From the NCBI GenBank assembly GCA_016185805.1, contig JACPMW010000045.1, positions 1 through 38,369 of the forward strand: a DNA stretch of 38,369 nucleotides, in the 5' to 3' direction. Shown here one piece after another: positions 31,597-38,369 of the stretch. The notes beneath the pieces were generated by a model. The model ran no database searches and was not told where the DNA came from. It worked only from the letters and a program-made list of their open reading frames with translations. Source of the stretch: Candidatus Woesearchaeota archaeon (GTDB lineage: Archaea > Nanobdellota > Nanobdellia > Woesearchaeales > GW2011-AR4). A program made the position numbers and the translations under genes. The first letter of the stretch is position 1, and each line of letters opens with the position of its first letter.

Positions 31597-32814
31597 TTAT
31601 AAATCCAGCTCCAGAACCCTGCCAACTTCTTCCCTTACTCTTCCCTCAAAATCAGGAACTGTTTCCCCTTCCTGCTTTTCCGTGCTCAAGATTTTCATCA
31701 AATTTTTTATTAGCTCTTCCTCTTTCTCTGTGCTCAAATTGTCCAATTTTATCTGGCCCAGGTGCTCTTTGACTAAAAATGATTCTATGTCATCCACATT
31801 CTTTGCGTCTGTCTTTATCTCCTCAAACTCCTGTGATGCTAGTGCGTGCAAGCTTTTCATTACAAAATAAGCCGACTTGCTGTAAATTTCATTGAAAATT
31901 TCCTTGAAATCGATATCAGATGGCTTGCCTGACTCGAGCGTTCCAAAAAGCCTTATCAAGACAACTGTGTTGTTGAATTCTTTGTTTTTTATCTCATTGA
32001 AAATCTCATTTTTAATCTCGTCAGGGCTTTTATGGCTGCAATCCTTGTTTATCTTGTAGATATTATAAATCTGTACAGGCTCCCATCTTGCATTTCCATC
32101 TTCAACAATGTAGAAGCCGCCCCTCTCCAGTTTCTCCAATTCCGCAAAGCTGTTCGGAAATAATGGCCCCGGATAAACAATTCTCCCATAGCCTTCAATC
32201 TGCTTGTCATCAACAATATGGACGTGGCCGCCGGCGTAATAGTCAAAGCCCTTCGGCAGCAGAGACAATGGCTGCGAGATTATGTTTTCCATCTCCTTTG
32301 GCTTCAGTTCATCAATCCCGGAGTGAAACATAAAAATCTTGTATCCCTCTTCTCCCTCCAGATTTTCCAGAATAAGCTTTTCGTAATAGGATTTTTCCAA
32401 TGAGCCTCTTTTCCCAAGAATTCCTGTTATCTTTGCACCTGTTTTTTTGTCAACAGTAAAATTTAATTTTAATTTGCCGTCTTCAGCGCTTCCCTTGAAC
32501 ACATTTACAAACAATCCGGCTTCCTCCAGGACATCAAGAATTGTCTTTCCGCTCGGGCTGTAGTCATGCGAGCCCGGCACTATATAAACTGGAATTTCCA
32601 AATCCTTTAATTGCTTGAATTTTGTGACAACTGCTTTCAAATTATCAAGCCTTGGAAAAGAGGTGTTGAACAAATCGCCTGCAATCAGGATAAAATCCAC
32701 TTTTTCTTTTATGCACTTGTCAATTGCCTTGCAAAATGCCAGAGTGCTTGTATCCTTCAGTTTCGGGTCTCTCCACGAGCCTATATGGCAGTCCGCTAAA
32801 TGGGCGAATTTCAT
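31597..32814 (-). CDS. mre11: Mre11/SbcD-like DNA repair exonuclease, 405 aa
   Basis: A calcineurin-type phosphoesterase that trims DNA ends at double-strand breaks. Motifs in order: HLADCHIGS (Asp8, His10), IAGDLF (Asp47), PGSHDY (81-85), MFHSGIDE and GGHVH. The usual GNHD has Ser in place of the metal-binding Asn, as seen in some archaeal SbcD-like members. The C-terminal half (about 250-405) is helical with an acidic tail. Length fits archaeal Mre11. A HerA gene is 0.7 kb upstream, but neither NurA nor Rad50 is in the window. Confidence 0.88.
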   Translation of the reverse strand: MKFAHLADCHIGSWRDPKLKDTSTLAFCKAIDKCIKEKVDFILIAGDLFNTSFPRLDNLKAVVTKFKQLKDLEIPVYIVPGSHDYSPSGKTILDVLEEAGLFVNVFKGSAEDGKLKLNFTVDKKTGAKITGILGKRGSLEKSYYEKLILENLEGEEGYKIFMFHSGIDELKPKEMENIISQPLSLLPKGFDYYAGGHVHIVDDKQIEGYGRIVYPGPLFPNSFAELEKLERGGFYIVEDGNARWEPVQIYNIYKINKDCSHKSPDEIKNEIFNEIKNKEFNNTVVLIRLFGTLESGKPSDIDFKEIFNEIYSKSAYFVMKSLHALASQEFEEIKTDAKNVDDIESFLVKEHLGQIKLDNLSTEKEEELIKNLMKILSTEKQEGETVPDFEGRVREEVGRVLELDL

Positions 32815-32844
32815 GGATTAAAGGTAATATATGGCAATTTTTAA

Positions 32845-33090
32845 AGGTATTCAATACCACTGGACCAATACCTTGGAGAAAAAATAGATACCACTTATGA
32901 ATACATATATGGTGCTGGAATATCAATAATTGTTATTGGTATTATTTTTCTTTTAATAACATTTTTTGTTAATTTTAATATTAAAAATTTAATTTTTTCA
33001 AGTTTTATAATATTTTTAGGCATGGCTGTTCTTGTAATTTTGGAAATGCTGAAAAAAAGATTTGTAAAAAATAAGAAAGGATATAAATAG
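32845..33090 (+). pseudogene. Frame for a two-span membrane protein lacking a normal start
   Basis: The frame between TAA (32842-32844) and TAG (33088-33090) encodes two good membrane spans (ISIIVIGIIFLLITFFV and LIFSSFIIFLGMAVLVIL) and a basic tail (LKKRFVKNKKGYK). No ATG, GTG or TTG occurs before the second span, so it is either a truncated gene or one using a rare start. No family is recognised. Confidence 0.35.
33081..33089 (+). promoter_or_regulatory. TATA box before the putative RNA
   Basis: ATATAAATA, preceded by the purine-rich GAAAGG, is 18-26 bases before the start of the fold at 33103. There is no reading frame downstream on this strand to explain it. Confidence 0.5.
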
Positions 33091-33102
33091 AATTAAAAAT
33101 TA

Positions 33103-33271
33103 GGAACTGCATATCTCCTTTGCATCACCTCCGGTTGTTTTATTCAAAAGAATACCTTACTTCGTTCGGGTATTCGCTAGGTGATTAAAGATTTCCAAAA
33201 GCTTGTTTGTTGTCCCTTTGAATTCCGTTTTTGGAATCGAGGATTTGCCTTGGGTTTTGGAGTGCAGTTCC
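33103..33271 (+). ncRNA. Candidate structured non-coding RNA, about 170 nt
   Basis: The ends pair: GGAACTGCA (33103-33111) with TGCAGTTCC (33263-33271), continued after a three-base bulge by CTCC with GGAG, 13 pairs in all. Inside are ATCACCT/AGGTGAT closing a branch with GAATACC/GGGTATTC, and ATTCC/GGAAT with a T-rich loop. A TATA box sits upstream. It matches no class I recognise; marks of RNase P, SRP and 5S RNA are absent. The strand is chosen by the promoter. Confidence 0.5.
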
Positions 33272-33277
33272 CGATGA

Positions 33278-33484
33278 TCATGCTTGTGATCTTGCCTCAT
33301 CAATTTGAGGCTCCATAAACTCTTCTCTAAAGTATTCGGCTTCCTTGAATTTCTTCAGCCTTGGAAGGGCTTTCATATGCCTGTTGAGAGTCTCTTGCGA
33401 CTCTGTATCATCTTTCTGTGGGATATGAACTATTTTTTGTAAAGCCCTCTTCTTTTTCAGATAAAAATCTTTCAAGCCTTCCAT
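33278..33484 (-). CDS. Small basic protein, 68 aa
   Basis: A charged helical protein of 68 residues (MEGLKDFYLKKKRALQKI then LKKFKEAEYFREEFMEPQID). The ATG at 33484 has GGGGGT five bases upstream, a strong Shine-Dalgarno site, and TATATATC further upstream as TATA box. No membrane span. I do not recognise it. It lies between herA and mre11 on the same strand and could be a small partner of the repair proteins, which is speculation. Confidence 0.6.
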   Translation of the reverse strand: MEGLKDFYLKKKRALQKIVHIPQKDDTESQETLNRHMKALPRLKKFKEAEYFREEFMEPQIDEARSQA

Positions 33485-33558
33485 TTTTACCCCCAAGATA
33501 TATAATATTGTTAAGTATATATAAATTCACTATTAAATGTATATAGCAGTATATAGAA

Positions 33559-35088
33559 TTATTTCAATTCGCTGAATTCCATGGCAAAACCTTCTTTTTT
33601 TTCCAGAGTTTGCTGTACAACATCCTCAAAATATGGAATGCCTATTGGTGTTACAAACTTTGCAAAATTGCTTGTTATAAGCGCTTCTCCTATGTCAAGG
33701 GATGCTATTGTCCTGTCATCATCGCTTAAGTCTTGGGAAGCGCTTTCAATTATTGCTTGTCTTTCGGGCTTCATCTCTATGCCAAGTATGATTTTGGTGT
33801 TCATGTTTGCAAGTATCTCGCGCGGAATGAGTGAAGGCAGCTGCGTGATGGCACAAAGGCCAATTTTGAATTTCCTTCCTTCCCTTGCTATGGTTGAGAA
33901 TATATTCTGCCCCGCTTCAAGCACCTCCTTTCCCAGAACTCTTGGGGCTTCTTCCAGGACAATGGATATTACTGGCTTGCCTTGCAATGCTCCATCCATT
34001 TTATAATTTTTATATTTGTTGAATACCTCATTTGCAATAAGGCTTCCAACAAGCAATTCGACTGCCCCGCTGAAGCTTGAGGTGTCAATTATGACAATTC
34101 TTCCCTCTTCAAGATGCCTGCATATGTCGCTTATTGTTGCAAATCCTGAATTGAGCTGGAAAATCCCGTTGCAAAATAGTTGGTTGTCAGCAAACTCCAA
34201 ATCAAGCAGGTACAGCAATCTCCTTTTAACAACAGCCATCGTATCATCTTTAAACACCTTGCCTATTCTTAATTCTTTTTCAAGTATTATGGCTTCTATC
34301 CATTTGCTGCCGAACTCTTTGTGGTAAATGTTTATGCATTGCCTCTGTGCGTCGCTAAAATCCACAACACCCTCAAAATGAATAGGCTTTATGATTTCAA
34401 GATGCACCCTCAAGGTATTGGTTCCGATAGGGGCATTTTTAGCTGTGTAGTACAAAACATTTTCCTTGACTGGGTGCTCCTTCAGCCCAATCTTATTCCT
34501 TCCATAATACTCGTCATGGGGGTCAAGCACCAGAATTCCAAACCCCCTGCCAATTGAATTCCAGAGCAGATTTGAAACAAGCACGCTTTTTCCCCTTCCG
34601 GTTGTGCCTGCAATGAGGATATGGTGCGAGAAAACTTTCTCGCCGTCAAGATAAATGGGAACATCAAGCAGTTTTGAGCCGCTTCTCAGTTTGCCGATGG
34701 CTATCGGATTTCTTGGCTTGGCCAAAAAAGACAGATCTTCCTCGATTATTTCCCTTACTTCAGAAAAAAAATTTGGCAAAGATTTGCTGACAAAAGCATT
34801 ATTGTCCTTGATTGTTACAAGGCTTTTCATCATAGCCAGCATGTAATTCCGCAGATTTGCGTCAAAAAGCTCGAATTCAGTGTTTTCCTCCATCTTCATG
34901 CCTGAAATCAGCTCAAGATTCTGCTGCGATATCTGGCTTCCATAGATCAAGTCATAAACCTGCATAAGGATCTTGCGGTCGTTTAGGTTTGCAACCAGCA
35001 GCTCTCCAATCTCTATGTCCCCTCCAGCCTTCTGCCTTGCAATAACTTTTCCGAATTCCCCAGAAATAATTTGGCCTTTAATCGGCAT
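33559..35088 (-). CDS. herA: HerA-like DNA translocase ATPase, 509 aa
   Basis: HerA hexamers pump duplex DNA during end resection, normally with NurA and near Mre11-Rad50. The N-terminal HAS-barrel-like part (about 1-125) is followed by Walker A GTTGRGKS (161-168), [11 protein letters not shown] (187-196) and Walker [14 protein letters not shown] (373-385). [21 protein letters not shown] is the family sensor region. Start ATG 35088 has GGGTGG just upstream; the GTG at 35100 is less likely. TATA box TTTTATATAC at about 35125-35135. NurA is not adjacent. Confidence 0.92.
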   Translation of the reverse strand: MPIKGQIISGEFGKVIARQKAGGDIEIGELLVANLNDRKILMQVYDLIYGSQISQQNLELISGMKMEENTEFELFDANLRNYMLAMMKSLVTIKDNNAFVSKSLPNFFSEVREIIEEDLSFLAKPRNPIAIGKLRSGSKLLDVPIYLDGEKVFSHHILIAGTTGRGKSVLVSNLLWNSIGRGFGILVLDPHDEYYGRNKIGLKEHPVKENVLYYTAKNAPIGTNTLRVHLEIIKPIHFEGVVDFSDAQRQCINIYHKEFGSKWIEAIILEKELRIGKVFKDDTMAVVKRRLLYLLDLEFADNQLFCNGIFQLNSGFATISDICRHLEEGRIVIIDTSSFSGAVELLVGSLIANEVFNKYKNYKMDGALQGKPVISIVLEEAPRVLGKEVLEAGQNIFSTIAREGRKFKIGLCAITQLPSLIPREILANMNTKIILGIEMKPERQAIIESASQDLSDDDRTIASLDIGEALITSNFAKFVTPIGIPYFEDVVQQTLEKKEGFAMEFSELK

Positions 35089-35142
35089 ATGGATAACCAC
35101 CCAAAAGTGAAAAATAAGGCAGTGTATATAAAAGTTGTTGGT

Positions 35143-36231
35143 TCAGTCTATCTTTGGCGGCAAAAAGCCTTTTTTCTTAAAGATAAGATAAGCCAAAAGG
35201 CCGGAAGCTATTGTTGAGAAAACCAGAATGGTGACTTGTGTGCGCCACTCCACGTGCTCTGCTATGGGTGTTCCAAAAACAGTGGCGATAGTGTTTGGCA
35301 CGATAAAAGCTGCCCCAAGAACTCCCATCCAAACCGCAATCAGTGACATCCTATTGTTCAAAATCTGCAATTGGTTGTTGTAAATGCTCTGCAAAACCTC
35401 CAAGCCCGATGCAAGCACTGTCGACATCTGCTCGCTTATTGATATTTGCCTTGTCAGGTCCGTGCTCAGCATCCCGACCTTCTGCAGGATTATGGGGTCG
35501 TCTGTTATTATCTCCGCATCCCCATACCTCAAATAATGCACGACATCAAGGGTGGCCCACAAGGCTTCAAGGTAAGAAATCAATGCATGCTTCATCTTGT
35601 ATATGTCAGAGCCCAATTCTTTCCTGAAGCCGGTTGTTTCTATGAGGTACTTGCTTATTTCTTCTCCTTGCTCTTGTATGGCCCTTATCCCATCAAAATT
35701 TCTTTCATTGTTTTCGTCAAGTATCCTTATGAGGACAAGTGAAATCTTGTCTATGTCATCAAGGTTCTTTGGGACTTTTTTGAAGAAAGTGACTGCATAC
35801 CTTGCAAACTTCACAAGCCTTGTTACATGTTCGCCGTGTATGGTCACAATGAGATTGTTTTTCATCAGGATGATAAGCTTGTTTATCTCGACTTCAAGCT
35901 CTGTGACCCTCACGGCAGGCAGCAATAGCCCAAGCTCTGTGGTGTGGTCGTCATAACCTGAAAACCTCTGCTTTGCCAGCTCATTGATAATGAGGGGGTT
36001 AAACCCAAGCATGGACGCTGTTTTGCCGCCTTCATTTTCCAAATCGCTAACCTGCACGTTTATCCATGCAAAATCCGCGTCTTTCAGCGTTGGAAGAAAT
36101 TCATCTGCATTCCCCTCAATTTTAACGGTGCTGCCGTTCCTGAGCATGGCAACGCAGAAAGTCGGGCTGACGCTGTTTGATTGGAGATTAGTGGAAAGTT
36201 CCGATTTAGATTCTTCGGATTCATGCCTCAT
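35143..36231 (-). CDS. CorA-like divalent metal transporter, 362 aa
   Basis: The protein has the CorA plan: cytoplasmic alpha/beta domain, long helix (about 200-300, e.g. LTRQISISEQMSTVLASGLEVLQSIYNNQLQILNNRMSLIAVWM) and two C-terminal spans. The usual GMN signature after the first span is replaced by IVPNTIATVFG, which marks a non-canonical CorA subgroup; the ion carried is therefore uncertain. The start is the ATG at 36231, which overlaps the PIN gene stop (ATGA) and has GGAGG eight bases upstream. Upstream frame extension to 36303 is not needed. Three overlapping genes form the operon HTH - PIN - CorA. Confidence 0.85.
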   Translation of the reverse strand: MRHESEESKSELSTNLQSNSVSPTFCVAMLRNGSTVKIEGNADEFLPTLKDADFAWINVQVSDLENEGGKTASMLGFNPLIINELAKQRFSGYDDHTTELGLLLPAVRVTELEVEINKLIILMKNNLIVTIHGEHVTRLVKFARYAVTFFKKVPKNLDDIDKISLVLIRILDENNERNFDGIRAIQEQGEEISKYLIETTGFRKELGSDIYKMKHALISYLEALWATLDVVHYLRYGDAEIITDDPIILQKVGMLSTDLTRQISISEQMSTVLASGLEVLQSIYNNQLQILNNRMSLIAVWMGVLGAAFIVPNTIATVFGTPIAEHVEWRTQVTILVFSTIASGLLAYLIFKKKGFLPPKID

Positions 36232-36917
36232 TTTGCCTCCAATCTCAGTATTTGGAAGATTTCCTCTTTTGACACCGCGCATCCGTTTAGTTTTACTCCC
36301 CATAAAAGGCTTTCCAGCAGGTTTTTTCTTGCATCAGGTAGTTTTGTGATGAAGCTGTCCAAGATGCCATGCTCGTAGGCTATTGCAACAAGCTCGACCG
36401 AACGTATTGCTTTTACGTCCCTGACCGCAAGGTTAATCTGTTTTAAATTATTTTCGTTTATGGTTATGGGGGTATGCAGGGTTTTTTTAAGGATCTCGAC
36501 AATCATTTTCGGGTTTTCTATAAGGAACCTTGTCGTCTTCTCGTCAATTGCTATGGCATCTGATTTTGACTCCATTGCAGCTGCAATAACTGACATTTCC
36601 GCAAAATGCACTATTTTTATGTAGTTGTTGTACGCCTTGAATATCTCATTCGCTGTGCTCAGCAATGAAGGTGTCTTTTCCCTTATAAAATTGGTGTCCA
36701 TAATTTCCAATATTCCTTTTTCCACAAGCCTTTCAACCTGGATTGCCTCGAACTTGAATTTTTTAGTCTCAAGCGGCCTGTCTACCAGCTCCCTCCTCAC
36801 GCTTTCTGTAATGTAAAACTTTCCGTTAAATTTTTTTTTCAGCGGCTCCAGTATCCACAACAGATTGTTCATTGTCAGGCTTATCACAGGGCCTGCGTCA
36901 AAAATCAGCGATTTCAT
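36228..36917 (-). CDS. PIN-like domain protein, 229 aa
   Basis: LIFDAGPVISLT at the start and AAAMESKSDAIAIDEKTTRFLIENP (about 111-135) carry the acidic residues of PIN-fold nucleases (metal-dependent RNases). A second helical part (about 140-229) follows, larger than in VapC toxins. The start overlaps the upstream HTH gene (ATGA) and the end overlaps corA, so regulation is common. It may be an RNase with the HTH protein as partner or antitoxin, though the role in a metal-transporter operon is open. Confidence 0.78.
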   Translation of the reverse strand: MKSLIFDAGPVISLTMNNLLWILEPLKKKFNGKFYITESVRRELVDRPLETKKFKFEAIQVERLVEKGILEIMDTNFIREKTPSLLSTANEIFKAYNNYIKIVHFAEMSVIAAAMESKSDAIAIDEKTTRFLIENPKMIVEILKKTLHTPITINENNLKQINLAVRDVKAIRSVELVAIAYEHGILDSFITKLPDARKNLLESLLWGVKLNGCAVSKEEIFQILRLEAK

Positions 36918-37462
36918 GAAAACAGGCTCCTTGCAAATTTTAATCTCTTTGAAACATTGACAGGCTCGCTAATCTGGTCCACCAAGGTTGTCTTGCCAAT
37001 ATAGCGCATAATCTCCCACTGTGATATGCCTAAAATTTCCGCGGACCTTGCAATTGAAATGCCATGCTCGCAAAGTTTGCATCCCTTCTTTATTTGGGCA
37101 TGGCTTATGACTTCATGTATGTACAGGTTTATTTTTTCATCTATAGACCTCACAAAATTGAACATGTTTTTAATGGATTTTCTGAACATGTCATCCTGGT
37201 TGTTTCTAAGGTAAGAGATGCAGGAATTAATCATACCTATTATTTTTCCATAATCCAGCTCCCTTCTTTCCATTATCTTTGACAAAGAGTAAATCAAAAC
37301 AGCGACGCTGATGGAATCCTCGTCCTGGAAAACGCTTGCATTATGCATGGTGCTGTTGCTCAGCTCCTTTATCTCAGTTATGTCTGTTTCCTCACTGACT
37401 TTCAGAATATCAGCAAGTTTGCCAAGCACGTCAATAATGTCTTTCTTTATTATGTCCTGCAT
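36914..37462 (-). CDS. Helical protein with C-terminal HTH, 182 aa
   Basis: Most of the protein is alpha-helical (about 1-120). CEHGISIARSAEILGISQWEIMRYIGKT (about 130-158) is a helix-turn-helix. Two cysteines (C-x2-C in CKLCEHG) precede it. It is the first gene of the operon with PIN and CorA; TATA box TTTTTATATAG at about 37483-37493. It is probably the regulator or antitoxin-like partner of the PIN protein, inferred from the overlap and the order. Confidence 0.72.
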   Translation of the reverse strand: MQDIIKKDIIDVLGKLADILKVSEETDITEIKELSNSTMHNASVFQDEDSISVAVLIYSLSKIMERRELDYGKIIGMINSCISYLRNNQDDMFRKSIKNMFNFVRSIDEKINLYIHEVISHAQIKKGCKLCEHGISIARSAEILGISQWEIMRYIGKTTLVDQISEPVNVSKRLKFARSLFS

Positions 37463-37508
37463 TGAAAATTTTTGGCTGATTTGCTATATAAAAAGTTTTG
37501 GTTTTGAA

Positions 37509-38369
37509 TCATTGTCCAAGCAATTTCTTTACTGATTCTTTCGCGTCATCTTTACCATGCACAAGCAGCTTCCCGTTCCTGTAAAGAATAACAGTTGCAG
37601 GCCCTTTCATTACCGCCAATTCATGCTCTGATCTTGGCTTTTCAAAATGATAGCCGAAATCCTCAAGTTTCTTTAAGTCTTCCAAAGTATGTCCCTTGTG
37701 CTTCTTCTCTTCCTTTAGGAACTGCGTGAAATCAGTCAAACTTTTCTGGAATTTTTTATTGACAAGCTCCCTGTATGGAAACCAGCTTTTCCTGAAAATC
37801 TCTGGATAGTTTTCAAAATTGCTTTTTAAAAATTCAACTGTTTTGGGATCCGACATGTAGCCGCTTCCAAAGTCAATGCCGATTTGCTTTTTTATTTTTT
37901 CTATTTCATTGTCGCCAGTCACTTTTGCTATTATTGAGGCTGCCGCAACCAAAGGATAGCGCTCTGCATTGTGCTCCAAAATCAGTTCAATCTTTTTGTT
38001 TTTTAATAATTTTAATAATTGCTGGTGATAAGATTTAATATTATTGCTCGGGCAGTCGATAATCGCTTTTTCAGGATTGAATTCGTTAAGGATGTCTGCC
38101 TGCTTGTGCGCCTCCAATTTGTTAAGGTTTAATCCATCATGCCCATGTACAGCTTTGTCAATCTCTTTTGGCTGCATAATAATTACTTTGTAATATTTCA
38201 GCACAGACAGAATTTTAGGGTATAATTTTTCTCTTTCTTCTCTAGTCAATAATTTTGAGTCTTTGGGTTTGAGCTTAATTAGTTTAGGCAAGTTTGATTC
38301 CTCAATCATCGCTCCGCACATTACCATAACTCCAAGTACTGGACCTCTTCGGCTCTCATCAATACCGCA
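37509..38369 (-). CDS. rnhB: RNase HII with C-terminal TBP-like extension (5' end outside window)
   Basis: RNase HII removes ribonucleotides and RNA primers from DNA. The visible N-terminus reads GIDESRRGPVLG, where most members have GIDEAGRGPVIG: the Asp-Glu pair is kept but the first Gly of GRG is Arg. IIDCPSNN, AAASIIAKVTGDNEIE and GSGYMSDPKT follow as in the family. The last about 75 residues are extra, and GPATVILYRNGKLLVHGKDDAKESVKKL resembles one half of the TBP-like domain that RNase HIII carries at its N-terminus. The gene continues beyond the right edge; the in-frame ATG at 38327 is not the start. Confidence 0.9.
   Translation of the reverse strand, partial: CGIDESRRGPVLGVMVMCGAMIEESNLPKLIKLKPKDSKLLTREEREKLYPKILSVLKYYKVIIMQPKEIDKAVHGHDGLNLNKLEAHKQADILNEFNPEKAIIDCPSNNIKSYHQQLLKLLKNKKIELILEHNAERYPLVAAASIIAKVTGDNEIEKIKKQIGIDFGSGYMSDPKTVEFLKSNFENYPEIFRKSWFPYRELVNKKFQKSLTDFTQFLKEEKKHKGHTLEDLKKLEDFGYHFEKPRSEHELAVMKGPATVILYRNGKLLVHGKDDAKESVKKLLGQ

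Larger units (their letters stand above)
32815..33277. other. Intergenic region with broken reading frame and structured RNA
   Basis: It holds the Mre11 promoter at the left, a half copy of the CACTGGAC motif (32858-32865), a frame for a two-span membrane peptide without a start (32845-33090), a TATA box (33081-33089) and the long fold at 33103-33271. Confidence 0.5.

Noticed and set aside
33103-33271. RNase P, SRP or 5S RNA
   Set aside because: The conserved core sequences of these RNAs, such as the GAGGAAAGTCC of RNase P or the SRP tetraloop with its AGCAG, are absent.
32814-35088. A full HerA-NurA-Mre11-Rad50 cluster
   Set aside because: HerA and Mre11 are present but no NurA or Rad50 gene lies between or beside them.
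1-38369. CRISPR array, rRNA or complete transposase gene
   Set aside because: No regularly spaced direct repeats, no rRNA sequence and no transposase motifs were found in the window.

Overview
This window reads as DPANN-type archaeal DNA, probably from the Woesearchaeota/Pacearchaeota side; this lineage call is inferred from gene content because no rRNA is present. Archaeal marks are TATA boxes about 25 bases before start codons (many leaderless), a HerA-family ATPase, an Mre11-type nuclease, translin, HTH_45-type winged helices and an archaellum/pilus-type (FlaI/GspE) ATPase. The aspartyl-tRNA synthetase and the GatCAB amidotransferase are of bacterial type. Genes are tightly packed, often with ATGA or TAATG overlaps. 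I saw no rRNA, tRNA or CRISPR array.

Layout. 1-3958: ribbon-helix-helix protein translationally coupled to a FlaI/TadA-like ATPase that carries a 512-residue LAGLIDADG intein in its Asp box. 4048-5137: lipoprotein and small membrane protein. 5562-8905: two coiled-coil proteins of archaellum-accessory flavour, an unknown protein and three related multi-pass membrane proteins. 9180-12428: translin, a small exported protein and a bacterial-type AspRS fused to a C-terminal YbaK-like editing domain. 12430-15551: accessory block with a HEPN-like protein and, on the minus strand, an operon DUF5131 - TcmP - minimal family-X nucleotidyltransferase. 15679-18535: a broken ITPase gene, a coiled-coil protein, an unknown protein and an overlapping 7-TM/winged-helix pair. 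18573-23266: gatC - cyclophilin lipoprotein - gatA - broken BRO gene - gatB. 23274-25386: MazEF-like pair and an exported M23-like lipoprotein. 25434-31174: a defence island (DUF262 + HEPN, Vsr, OB-HD phosphohydrolase, cytosine-5 methyltransferase, NgoPII-type restriction enzyme) bracketed by two mirrored copies of a 240-270 bp element built of conserved blocks, variable hairpins and an outer palindrome. 31229-38369: Mre11, a likely structured RNA, HerA, an HTH-PIN-CorA operon and the 5'-truncated gene of an RNase HII with a C-terminal extension.

How the parts fit. The AspRS has His31 and Gly83, the pair reported for non-discriminating bacterial AspRS, and gatA, gatB and gatC lie nearby. Asn-tRNA (and perhaps Gln-tRNA) is therefore probably made by transamidation. 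The most unusual items are the AspRS-YbaK fusion, the intein, the mirrored elements around the defence island, the DUF5131-TcmP-PolX operon, and a promoter-preceded fold at about 33103-33271 that may be a new non-coding RNA.
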